Below are positions 27,040 to 33,652 of a stretch of DNA of 33,652 bases, one piece after another. The position numbers and the translations under genes are program-made. Location of the stretch: assembly GCA_012520515.1 (NCBI GenBank), contig JAAYOD010000037.1, forward strand, positions 1-33,652. Direction: 5' to 3'. This DNA comes from Clostridiales bacterium. GTDB lineage: Bacteria; Bacillota; Clostridia; Christensenellales; DTU072. Numbering within the stretch: the first letter of the stretch is position 1; the number at the start of each line of letters is the position of its first letter. Below the pieces are notes generated by a model. The model did not search any database and was not told where the DNA came from. It saw nothing but the letters and a program-made list of their open reading frames with translations.

Positions 27040-28152
27040 TTATACTGTCTTTCCTTTGACTATAACAATAGGATATGTGATAAATCCGCTTATATCACGG
27101 TCTGCCGTTATGGTGACATCCTTATCGGTGATGGCATATTTTAGACTGCTGTTTTTGCCCACAATGCCATTTTCCATAACAATAGAGTTCTTAACAACTG
27201 CGCCTTCCTCTATCTTTACATTTCTAAAGAGTATAGAGTTTTCAACAAGTCCGTTTATCTCACAGCCGTCGGCTAGCAAAGAGTTTGTTACCTTTGCTTT
27301 TTCCTTATAAACGGTAGGCACACTGTCTTTTACCTTGGTATAAATTTTGCTGACATTTTCAAACAACTCATTGCGGAATTGCGCTTTTAGCAAATTCATA
27401 CTCTCAGCATAGTATGATTTTATGTCGTCTATTATAGGCGCATAGCAACCTACTTCAAATGCCGACACCTTACCTTCGCTAACCAGTTTAAAAAGAATGT
27501 CTTTTTCAAAGTTTACAAAACCGCGCGCATAAGCTTTTTGCACTAGTTCAATAAGCACGTCTTTTTTGATTATGTAAATATTCAGGCTTATCAAGCTTTC
27601 TTCTTTGCCTGCGTATTCTGTTTCATAAATATCGGTTACTGTTTTGTTGTCGTCAATATTTATTACTATACGGCGAGAAGTGGTGGTAAATGCCTTATGG
27701 TAAAGCATAGACAGCGTTGCGCCTGACTCTATATGCTTGTCTAGCATTTTTTCAAAATTAATATTAGCCGCCACATTGCAGTTGCTTATTAGCACATACT
27801 CTTCTCTTGACTTTGTCAAAAAGTCCATTATGCTGTATAGCGCTTCAATTTTGCCTTTATAAATCTCCCTTGCTGAGTTATAAACAAAGGGCGGGAATAC
27901 GCTAATACCGCCGTTTTTCCTGTTTAAATCCCAATCTCTGCCTTGGCGTATATGGTCCATAAGAGATTGATAGTTGCTCCTTGCCACAATTCCTATTTGA
28001 GTTATGCCGGAGTTAACCAAATTACTAAGCGTAAAATCTATAAGACGATATCTGCCGCCAAAAGGCAAGCTTGCTGTTGTTCTGTGTAAAGTTAGCTCAT
28101 TTAGCTTGTTTTCTTTATCAGATGCGAATAAAACGCTCATCATATCTTTCAT
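27040..28152 (-). CDS. glgD: ADP-glucose pyrophosphorylase regulatory subunit GlgD
   Basis: Non-catalytic partner of GlgC in Bacillota. 370 residues with the same layout as GlgC: a nucleotidyltransferase domain (about 1-230) and a left-handed beta-helix (about 280-370, hexapeptide-like rungs such as NSLLADGCEINGLVENSILF). The glycine-rich nucleotide loop GGxGTRL of GlgC is replaced by ASDKENKL, and the metal-binding GDH region is SNCNV, so it is expected to be inactive alone. The substrate-lobe motif PFGGRYRLIDFTLSN is retained. Its ATG overlaps the glgC stop as TAATG, with AGGAGG upstream in glgC, which should give matched expression of the two subunits. Confidence 0.94.
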   Translation of the reverse strand: MKDMMSVLFASDKENKLNELTLHRTTASLPFGGRYRLIDFTLSNLVNSGITQIGIVARSNYQSLMDHIRQGRDWDLNRKNGGISVFPPFVYNSAREIYKGKIEALYSIMDFLTKSREEYVLISNCNVAANINFEKMLDKHIESGATLSMLYHKAFTTTSRRIVINIDDNKTVTDIYETEYAGKEESLISLNIYIIKKDVLIELVQKAYARGFVNFEKDILFKLVSEGKVSAFEVGCYAPIIDDIKSYYAESMNLLKAQFRNELFENVSKIYTKVKDSVPTVYKEKAKVTNSLLADGCEINGLVENSILFRNVKIEEGAVVKNSIVMENGIVGKNSSLKYAITDKDVTITADRDISGFITYPIVIVKGKTV

Positions 28153-29354
28153 TATTTGTTACCTCCTATCATTTCTCCCTCTTTGACAACGCTATTCTTT
28201 GCCAAATTCATTTCTGGACCTACAACTGCTATATTCCATTCTCCATTAATCGGTCCTGTTTGCGGTGCGCCAATTACACAGTTTTCACCAATAGTAGAAT
28301 TCCATCCAACAATGGCATGGCAAATGCGCGCGTTTGCTCCAACAACTGCATGAGGCATTATTATACTATCTTTGATTTCTGCGCCTTTGGCTATTGTAGA
28401 ACCATGGAAAATTATAGAATTTTCAATTTTTCCATCAATGTCGCAACCTTCAGAAATAATGGAGTTTGCCACTGTGGCATTCTCACCTACAAAGTGAGGC
28501 GGTTCTGCGCTGTTGCGCGCATATATTTTCCACTTGCGGTCATCTAGATTAATTCCGCTCTCAGGGTTTAACAAGTCCATATTAGCTTCCCACAAGCTAG
28601 AGATAGTGCCTACATCTTTCCAATATCCCTGGAATTCGTAAGCAAACATTCTTTGCTTATCTTTAAGCATCATAGGAATAATATTTTTACCAAAGTCGTT
28701 AGAACTGTCTTTGTTTTGCTCATCTCTTATAAGGTAATCGCGTAATTTATCCCAAGTAAATATGTATATGCCCATGCTAGCTTTTGTTGATTTTGGTTTT
28801 TTAGGCTTTTCTTCAAACTCATAAATCTCATTGTTTTCATAGGTGTTCATAATGCCAAATCTGCTAGCTTCTTCTATAGAAACATTTAACACTGCAATAG
28901 TGCAGTCGGCGTTATTGCTCTTGTGGCTGTCTAGCATATCGCTATAATCCATTTTGTATATGTGGTCGCCGCTAAGTATAAGCACATACTCTGGATTATA
29001 CCTATCTATAAAATTGATATTTTGATAAATTGCGTTCGCTGTGCCTTTATACCACTCTCCGCTCTTACCTCTATGGTATGGTGGCAAAACAAAAGCGCCG
29101 CCGTTCAATCTATCTAAGTCCCACGGCTGTCCATTACCTATATATTGGTTTAATTCAAAAGGTTGGTATTGGGTAAGTATACCTATGGTTTCTATACCGC
29201 TATTTATTGTATTGCTTAAGGGAAAGTCGATAATGCGATATTTCCCTCCAAAAGGCACTGCCGGCTTTGCAACTTCCATCGTCAGAGCGCCAAGCCTAGT
29301 GCCCTGTCCGCCTGCAAGTAACATTGCTACACATTCTTTTCTTGTATTTAACAT
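28152..29354 (-). CDS. glgC: Glucose-1-phosphate adenylyltransferase, catalytic subunit
   Basis: Makes ADP-glucose from glucose-1-phosphate and ATP, the committed step of bacterial glycogen synthesis. 400 residues. Visible motifs are the nucleotide loop LAGGQGTRL (about 14-22), [19 protein letters not shown], the GTANAIYQN loop, the metal-binding [11 protein letters not shown], the sugar-binding EFEEKPKKP, and a C-terminal left-handed beta-helix. AAGGAG precedes the ATG at 29354, and the gene starts 12 bases after glgB. With glgD directly behind and overlapping, it forms the two-subunit enzyme known from Bacillus and Clostridia. Confidence 0.96.
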   Translation of the reverse strand: MLNTRKECVAMLLAGGQGTRLGALTMEVAKPAVPFGGKYRIIDFPLSNTINSGIETIGILTQYQPFELNQYIGNGQPWDLDRLNGGAFVLPPYHRGKSGEWYKGTANAIYQNINFIDRYNPEYVLILSGDHIYKMDYSDMLDSHKSNNADCTIAVLNVSIEEASRFGIMNTYENNEIYEFEEKPKKPKSTKASMGIYIFTWDKLRDYLIRDEQNKDSSNDFGKNIIPMMLKDKQRMFAYEFQGYWKDVGTISSLWEANMDLLNPESGINLDDRKWKIYARNSAEPPHFVGENATVANSIISEGCDIDGKIENSIIFHGSTIAKGAEIKDSIIMPHAVVGANARICHAIVGWNSTIGENCVIGAPQTGPINGEWNIAVVGPEMNLAKNSVVKEGEMIGGNK

Positions 29355-29366
29355 TTTTCTCTCTCC

Positions 29367-31247
29367 TTATATTTTTTTAAGAAATATTGCTGAATTGCCC
29401 TTAATGGTTACACTAAGGGTATTTGGATGATTATGGTTAGGTTTTTTTATTGTCTTATGCTTAATTCCTGGCTCCGTTGTACCGCCATAGATAACACAGT
29501 CAGAGTTTAACGCTTCTATATACTCTCCTGCGCGCTCTACTCCAAACTCATAATTTTCTCTATCTTTGGTGGAAAAATTCATAATGCAGATTACTTGATT
29601 TTTCTCTTTATCATATCGGCTAAAAATTATGACATTTTGTATTTTGTCGTCTACAACTATCCACCTAAAACCGTTGTATGAAGAGTCTAGTTCATACATA
29701 GGCTTGTTTTTTAGATATAAGAAGTTAAGGTCTTTTATATAATTTCTAAACAGCCTATGGCTAGGATAATCTAATAATAGCCAGTCTAATTGTTTGTGAT
29801 AATCCCACTCAATAAACTGTCCAAACTCATTGCCCATAAAGTTAAGCTTTTTACCAGGGTGCGCCATTTGGTAGCTCATAACTGTCTTTAATCCTGCAAA
29901 CTTTTCTTCATAGCTGCCTGGCACTTTACCTATCATACTTGATTTGCCATGCACAACTTCATCATGGCTAAATGGCAAGATATAATTTTCATTAAAGGCA
30001 TAGCTTATGCCAAAAGTCAATTTGTCGTGGCTTCCTTTACGGAAAAATGGGTCTAGCTTGACATAGCTTAGAGTGTCATTCATCCAACCCATATTCCACT
30101 TATAGTTAAAACCAAGCCCTCCTACATCTGGCGGCATAGTAACCATAGGAAAAGCTGTACTTTCTTCAGCTATCATAATTACATCGGGGTAATTGCTAAG
30201 TATGGTTTTGTTAAGCGTTTGCAAAAAGTAAATAGCTTCAAGATTATATTCTCCGCCAAATTCATTTGGTTGCCATTCCCCTTCTTTTCTATCATAGTTA
30301 AGATACAGCATGCTAGCTACTGCGTCTAATCTCATGCCGTCGATATGATAGTATTCCATCCAAAAATTAACTGCGCTTATGAGAAAACTCCTTACTTGTG
30401 GCTTGTTGTAATCAAATACTCTTGTGCCCCAGCCTTTATGCTCTTGCTTATATGTATCGTTATATTCGTAAAGACAAGTGCCGTCAAACTCATATAAACC
30501 AAAAGCGTCTTTTGGGAAGTGGCTTACAACAAAGTCCATTATTACTCCTATGTCATATTCGTGGCATTTATCCACAAAATACATAAAATCATGAGGCGTG
30601 CCATATCTAGATGTCGGTGCGAAAAAACCTGTGGATTGATATCCCCAGCTTCCGTCATAAGGGTGTTCGGTGACAGGCAATATCTCCACATGGGTATATC
30701 CCATTTCCTTTAGATAAGGCACTAAACTTTCCGCCAAATCCCTATAAGAATAATAATTTCCGTCATCATGCACACGCCAAGAACCTAAATGCATCTCATA
30801 TATATTCATAGGTTGCTGATAATGGTTTATTGTCTTTCTTTTTGCCATATATTCAGCATCTCGCCATTTGTAGTTGCTTATATCGTATATCTTTGAACCG
30901 TTAGCAGGCGCTGTTTCAGCATGAGTGGCATAAGGATCTGCCTTATATCTTATTTGGTGGTCAGAACACTCTATGCTAAACTTATACACATCATAGCGCT
31001 TGGCGTTTCTCACAAACGCTTCCCAAATTCCCGTCGCTGATATCTTTTTCATAGGATTGGCTTCTCTGTCCCAATTATTAAAATCGCCTACAACAGAAAC
31101 GGAAATTGCATTAGGCGCCCATACCCTAAATCTCCAAACCTTTTTTCTATTTTTAACCACATATTGCGGTCTAAAAAAATTATATGCTTTAGAGTTTGTT
31201 CCTTCATTGAATAAGTAAATCGGGTAATCTGTTGTGTTTCTTGCCAT
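29367..31247 (-). CDS. glgB: 1,4-alpha-glucan branching enzyme
   Basis: Introduces alpha-1,6 branches into glycogen. 626 residues: a CBM48 beta-sandwich at about 35-130 (WRFRVWAPNAISVSVVGDFNNW) and a GH13_9 barrel with the class signatures YEMHLGSW and DGSWGYQSTGFFAPTSRYG. Catalytic residues are Asp308 (MRLDAV), Glu361 (IAEES) and Asp429 (SHDEV). Their spacing of 53 and 68 residues equals that of Asp405, Glu458 and Asp526 in E. coli GlgB. It lacks the extra N-terminal domain of the E. coli enzyme, as is usual in Bacillota. AAAGGAG lies 6 bases before the ATG at 31247. The gene begins just 11 bases after ispE with no terminator or promoter between. Confidence 0.96.
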   Translation of the reverse strand: MARNTTDYPIYLFNEGTNSKAYNFFRPQYVVKNRKKVWRFRVWAPNAISVSVVGDFNNWDREANPMKKISATGIWEAFVRNAKRYDVYKFSIECSDHQIRYKADPYATHAETAPANGSKIYDISNYKWRDAEYMAKRKTINHYQQPMNIYEMHLGSWRVHDDGNYYSYRDLAESLVPYLKEMGYTHVEILPVTEHPYDGSWGYQSTGFFAPTSRYGTPHDFMYFVDKCHEYDIGVIMDFVVSHFPKDAFGLYEFDGTCLYEYNDTYKQEHKGWGTRVFDYNKPQVRSFLISAVNFWMEYYHIDGMRLDAVASMLYLNYDRKEGEWQPNEFGGEYNLEAIYFLQTLNKTILSNYPDVIMIAEESTAFPMVTMPPDVGGLGFNYKWNMGWMNDTLSYVKLDPFFRKGSHDKLTFGISYAFNENYILPFSHDEVVHGKSSMIGKVPGSYEEKFAGLKTVMSYQMAHPGKKLNFMGNEFGQFIEWDYHKQLDWLLLDYPSHRLFRNYIKDLNFLYLKNKPMYELDSSYNGFRWIVVDDKIQNVIIFSRYDKEKNQVICIMNFSTKDRENYEFGVERAGEYIEALNSDCVIYGGTTEPGIKHKTIKKPNHNHPNTLSVTIKGNSAIFLKKI

Positions 31248-31258
31248 CCTTTACTCCT

Positions 31259-32074
31259 TTAGCCTATAAAAAATTGCAAATCATGTCGCCTTTTTATAAG
31301 TTTCGTTAGTTTGTAATCAAAACTAGCCTTGTCATACTCTATTCCGAAAACGCCGCTTCCGCTACCCGTCATACAGGCTGCGAAACCGCATTCTTTAAGT
31401 GCTTGTATTGATTCTTTTATGTTTTTATTTAATTTCATACTGCCTTTTTGCAAGGCATTTGTAAAAGTTGCAGAGCCGTTGTGTACATCTACAAGAAATT
31501 TATCAATATCTTGATTCTCTCCGCCGTACAAGTCATAGTTTTGATAGCTTTGCTTGGTATCTACGCCTATACCATCTACCACCAGCACCTTGTAAAGCTT
31601 TGGCAAACTAACGCTTGACACCTTTTCTCCTACCCCTTGTATCCTTTTGTTGCCTCCTAGATACATATAAGGCACATCGCTTCCTACTTCAAGCAACAAC
31701 TCAAAAGGAATTTCTTGCAAGCCAAATAGCTGTTGCATTCCCCTAGCTACTGCGCCTGCGTCAGCGCTAGAGCCGCCAATCCCTGCTTTTTGAGGTATCC
31801 TTTTTTCTATTTCTATATTTACACCGCTAAGCTTATATCTTTTAGTTATAAGCGTTGCCATCTTATATGCAGTATCGTTTTCAAACTTTTGACCATTTGT
31901 ATAATTTACAAAAATTTCTCTATCCTTTCTCTTTTCAATATGGACTGTGTCATAAATGTTAAACGGGGTCACAATACTATCAATTAGATGCATTTTGCCT
32001 TGTATTCCAACAATATTTAACACAAGATTAATTTTTGCATACGCTTTTTTGCTTATGGTATTTGAGCACTTCAT
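31259..32074 (-). CDS. ispE: 4-diphosphocytidyl-2-C-methyl-D-erythritol kinase (GHMP kinase), near-leaderless
   Basis: Phosphorylates CDP-methylerythritol in the MEP route to isoprenoids. 271 residues. Seen are the N-terminal AYAKINL with Lys14, the GHMP ATP loop PQKAGIGGSSADAG (94-107), the catalytic Asp133 in GSDVPY, and the third motif CMTGSGSGVFG. The usual DGYH segment near residue 26 is changed to GKMH, keeping only the cytosine-contacting His (His29), so the gene is a diverged IspE; another GHMP kinase cannot be fully excluded. The ATG at 32074 adds ten residues before AYAKINL, but no alternative ATG, GTG or TTG lies between. There is no room for a ribosome binding site because the promoter -10 ends 8 bases upstream. 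The gene heads the glycogen operon. Confidence 0.88.
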   Translation of the reverse strand: MKCSNTISKKAYAKINLVLNIVGIQGKMHLIDSIVTPFNIYDTVHIEKRKDREIFVNYTNGQKFENDTAYKMATLITKRYKLSGVNIEIEKRIPQKAGIGGSSADAGAVARGMQQLFGLQEIPFELLLEVGSDVPYMYLGGNKRIQGVGEKVSSVSLPKLYKVLVVDGIGVDTKQSYQNYDLYGGENQDIDKFLVDVHNGSATFTNALQKGSMKLNKNIKESIQALKECGFAACMTGSGSGVFGIEYDKASFDYKLTKLIKRRHDLQFFIG

Positions 32075-32082
32075 ATAGTTCT

Positions 32083-32112
32083 ATTATACAATACCGTTTA
32101 GTTGCAGGTCAA
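32083..32112 (-). promoter_or_regulatory. Promoter of the ispE-glycogen operon, adjacent to the ATG
   Basis: TTGACC (32112-32107), an 18-base spacer and a perfect TATAAT (32088-32083) on the minus strand. Only 8 bases (AGAACTAT) separate the -10 from the ispE ATG, so transcription should start 0-3 bases before it. No other promoter was seen before glgB. Confidence 0.82.
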
Positions 32113-32125
32113 CAGTAAAAGAGTC

Positions 32126-32140
32126 ATATAAATTTTATAT
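32126..32140. promoter_or_regulatory. AT-rich interrupted palindrome upstream of the ispE promoter
   Basis: ATATAAA-T-TTTATAT, two perfect 7-base arms around one base, 14 bases upstream of the -35. It could be an UP element for RNA polymerase or a regulator site; with only A and T it could also be chance in an AT-rich gap. Confidence 0.35.
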
Positions 32141-32160
32141 AAATGCGTTTATAAATAGAA

Positions 32161-32189
32161 AAAACCGAAACAATGTCGTTTCAGTTTTT
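32161..32189 (-). terminator. Terminator of the aconitase X gene pair
   Basis: On the minus strand AACTGAAAC and GTTTCGGTT pair (one G-T wobble) around a 6-base loop and run into TTTTTTCTATTT. It lies about 35 bases after the small-subunit stop and isolates the aconitase X genes from the ispE promoter. Confidence 0.82.
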
Positions 32190-32224
32190 TTCTTACTTTA
32201 TCATTTTCTTAACACAAAGCTAAT

Positions 32225-32668
32225 TTATGTTAAAATTGTCACTGTGCCATCTTCAGAAATTCTTATCCTGTCACCTGTCTTAACGGTGTTTAAAAACTCT
32301 TCACCCAACATATCGATTGCGATTATGTCGCTGTCTTCCCAAATTCTAGCTAGCACTATACCGCTTGCAGCTAAGCTGTCTATATGCTCGCTAAATAGGT
32401 ATGCGCTGGGATTTATTTTCATAGCGCAAACGGTCTGAATAACCAATCCGCCTGTCGTTGAGCCTATTGTGATAGGTAAACATAAAGCCTTGCCAGTTAT
32501 GTTTTTGCCGTAAATATCGGGGTTGTTTTGGTCGGATACATATACTTGTTTAGAACCGCTAAGCGCGCTCTTTTGAAATGTAGCTAAGGTATTTACGCCT
32601 TGACGGCTTACTACTGCTTCGCCTTCCCAACTTCCTTTTGCTAAAACTCTGCCTTTAAAGGTTTTCAT
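32225..32668 (-). CDS. Aconitase X small subunit (swivel domain, DUF126)
   Basis: 147 residues. It is the swivelling beta-barrel half of an aconitase X dehydratase, here a separate subunit. The motif GxxxGEAVVSRQG near the N-terminus and the active-site loop PITIGSTTGG (catalytic Ser near residue 70) match the family. The C-terminus ends in TGDRIRISEDGTVTI, as usual. Its ATG overlaps the large-subunit stop as ATGA, and GGGGGG lies 6 bases upstream. Aconitase X members are known as cis-3-hydroxy-L-proline dehydratase in bacteria and phosphomevalonate dehydratase in archaea. No proline-catabolism or mevalonate gene is visible here, so the substrate is open. Confidence 0.88.
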   Translation of the reverse strand: MKTFKGRVLAKGSWEGEAVVSRQGVNTLATFQKSALSGSKQVYVSDQNNPDIYGKNITGKALCLPITIGSTTGGLVIQTVCAMKINPSAYLFSEHIDSLAASGIVLARIWEDSDIIAIDMLGEEFLNTVKTGDRIRISEDGTVTILT

Positions 32669-33652
32669 TTTCTGCCCCCCTTTTTTGTTAATATGTTCAT
32701 TATATCTTGGTCCTTGTAATATCTAGCTATGGAATAAGTCCTAAGCTTGTTACTGTTTGTAATGATGGCTTTTGACTTAGTCAAAGGGTTATTGGTGTAC
32801 ATTAATGGGCAAATGCTAGTAAGCTTTACGCCAATAGACATAAGTGTGTCATACTTGTCACCTTTTTTGAACTCTTCTACAACATCGGGGCTGGCTGTCA
32901 TAATTGTTCTAACCTTGACTTTCTTTTGTCCGCTTTCTTTAAGACCTGAATTTAATTTATCGGTCCAATCGTTAAGCTGCTCTAGCGTCAAATGCGGACA
33001 ACCTATAAAGCAAAGGTTGGGCTTGGCATCTTTTTTCTTCCACATAACAGGATAACTGTTATATATTCTTTCAAGCTCAGCATCGTCAATTATGTACTCT
33101 TTAGCATTCTCTTTTATCAGCTTTTCCCCTAATTTTTTAGCTTCTGGCGTCAAATTATCGATATGGTAAAGTCCAACTGCGCCATTGCTTGCCGTCGCTG
33201 CTCCAAAATCTTTCAAGTAAGAGATAGCGCTTTCGTCAAGCTCTTGACCTAAGAACTTGTCCAATCCATAAATGTAGGGCACATCTTCCATAACTTTAAT
33301 GCCAATTGCGCTGCCAAGTATTTGAGCCTCTGGCTTTTTGGTTGTTTTAATAATAACTTTCCAAGTGGCTTTTCTACCTTCGTCTGTCACCAGTCCAAAG
33401 TAAGGCACATAGCCAATAATAGAACCAAACAAGTCTATCATACCGCTGTTTCTGTTACACCTTGCGCCTAGCACAGAGTTTGCAAAAACTACTGCGCTGC
33501 TTTCCGCCCAGCTTAGAATATCGCCCTCTTTTGGAACATTGCCAACTTGGGGCAAATAACAAGTGCAAGTAAATGCATTGTCATCTTTTAGCCCCACTTT
33601 TCTTAATTGCTCTTCATACAGCTCTTGCTTAGAATAAAGTATTTTTTCAAAC
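32665..33652 (-). CDS. Aconitase X large (catalytic) subunit, DUF521, 5' end outside the window
   Basis: Dehydratase subunit that carries the iron or iron-sulfur centre. The reading frame stays open through the window edge (FEKILYSKQELYEEQL precedes an internal GTG at 33597), so about 328 residues are seen and roughly 80-100 N-terminal residues are missing. Signatures are ANSVLGARCNRNSG, followed by GYVPYFGLVTDEGRKA, then FIGCPHLTLEQL near the middle, and ICPLMYTNNPL near the end. Cysteines in GARC, GCPH and ICP are candidates for metal ligands. It overlaps the small subunit by 4 bases, as expected for a heterodimer made in equal amounts. Confidence 0.9.
   Translation of the reverse strand, partial: FEKILYSKQELYEEQLRKVGLKDDNAFTCTCYLPQVGNVPKEGDILSWAESSAVVFANSVLGARCNRNSGMIDLFGSIIGYVPYFGLVTDEGRKATWKVIIKTTKKPEAQILGSAIGIKVMEDVPYIYGLDKFLGQELDESAISYLKDFGAATASNGAVGLYHIDNLTPEAKKLGEKLIKENAKEYIIDDAELERIYNSYPVMWKKKDAKPNLCFIGCPHLTLEQLNDWTDKLNSGLKESGQKKVKVRTIMTASPDVVEEFKKGDKYDTLMSIGVKLTSICPLMYTNNPLTKSKAIITNSNKLRTYSIARYYKDQDIMNILTKKGGRK

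Noticed and set aside
26729-27310. A 193-residue open frame on the plus strand across the glgD-glgA junction
   Set aside because: It overlaps two clear glycogen genes on the other strand, lacks a ribosome binding site and shows no family features.
28152-29354. GlgD as a second active pyrophosphorylase duplicated from GlgC
   Set aside because: The neighbouring GlgD at 27040-28152 has lost the GGxGTRL loop and the GDH metal site, matching the known non-catalytic subunit, so only GlgC is called catalytic.
32225-33652. Aconitase X as the archaeal-type phosphomevalonate dehydratase of a mevalonate pathway
   Set aside because: The neighbouring isoprenoid gene belongs to the MEP route and no mevalonate gene is visible, so this specific role was not assigned.
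1-33652. Phage, transposon, CRISPR, toxin-antitoxin or secondary-metabolite cluster
   Set aside because: No integrase, transposase, cas gene, direct-repeat array, toxin-antitoxin pair or biosynthetic synthase was recognised on either strand.

Overview
The window looks like a chromosomal segment of an AT-rich, low-GC Gram-positive bacterium, most likely an uncultured member of the Clostridia/Bacillota. The evidence is AGGAGG-type ribosome binding sites, near-consensus sigma-A promoters (TTGACA-17-TATAAT seen twice), U-rich intrinsic terminators, a two-gene GlgC/GlgD ADP-glucose pyrophosphorylase, and an XRE-cupin regulator in front of potABCD. Genus cannot be read from the sequence. All genes but one are on the minus strand. 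No tRNA, rRNA, CRISPR array, insertion sequence or prophage was recognised, and no gene-free stretch exceeds 300 bases (the longest, 14266-14505, holds a terminator and a promoter).

Layout, read in the direction of transcription (high to low coordinates). (1) 33652-32225: a two-subunit aconitase X enzyme, with the large subunit cut by the window edge, closed by a terminator near 32175. (2) 32112-21239: a strong promoter that starts transcription almost on the ATG of ispE (near-leaderless), followed by a tightly packed run ispE-glgB-glgC-glgD-glgA-glgP-GH13 amylase ending at a terminator at 21239-21255. This is a whole cytoplasmic glycogen synthesis and breakdown pathway behind an isoprenoid gene. 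(3) 21232-20648: a lone plus-strand four-helix membrane protein, divergent from (4) 20548-14506: a five-gene set of small membrane protein, ABC ATPase, ABC-2 permease, an 810-residue membrane-anchored Ig-like plus beta-helix protein, and a YcxB-like membrane protein. (5) 14358-5490: a single-gene unit for a 2906-residue lipoprotein made of about 45 BspA-type leucine-rich repeats with InlB/Flg_new-type modules. (6) 5431-1: an XRE-cupin regulator and potA-potB-potC-potD polyamine transport operon, with a perfect promoter and tandem operator-like repeats in its leader.

How the parts work together: GlgC/GlgD make ADP-glucose, GlgA polymerises it, GlgB branches it, and GlgP plus the signal-less amylase recover sugar from it. 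The pot operon imports spermidine or putrescine and its first gene is probably its own polyamine-responsive regulator. The middle of the window (5545-21232) is cell-surface material of unknown purpose.

The least expected observations are the near-leaderless ispE promoter that appears to drive the glycogen operon, an arginine in place of the ADP-glucose-binding lysine of GlgA, a PotD with a membrane helix at each end, the uncharacterised ABC/Ig/beta-helix locus, the giant BspA-like lipoprotein, and the tandem repeats in the pot leader. No wholly new system can be proven from sequence reading alone. Several start codons were moved from the first in-frame start to a downstream one with a clear ribosome binding site; each case is explained in its entry.
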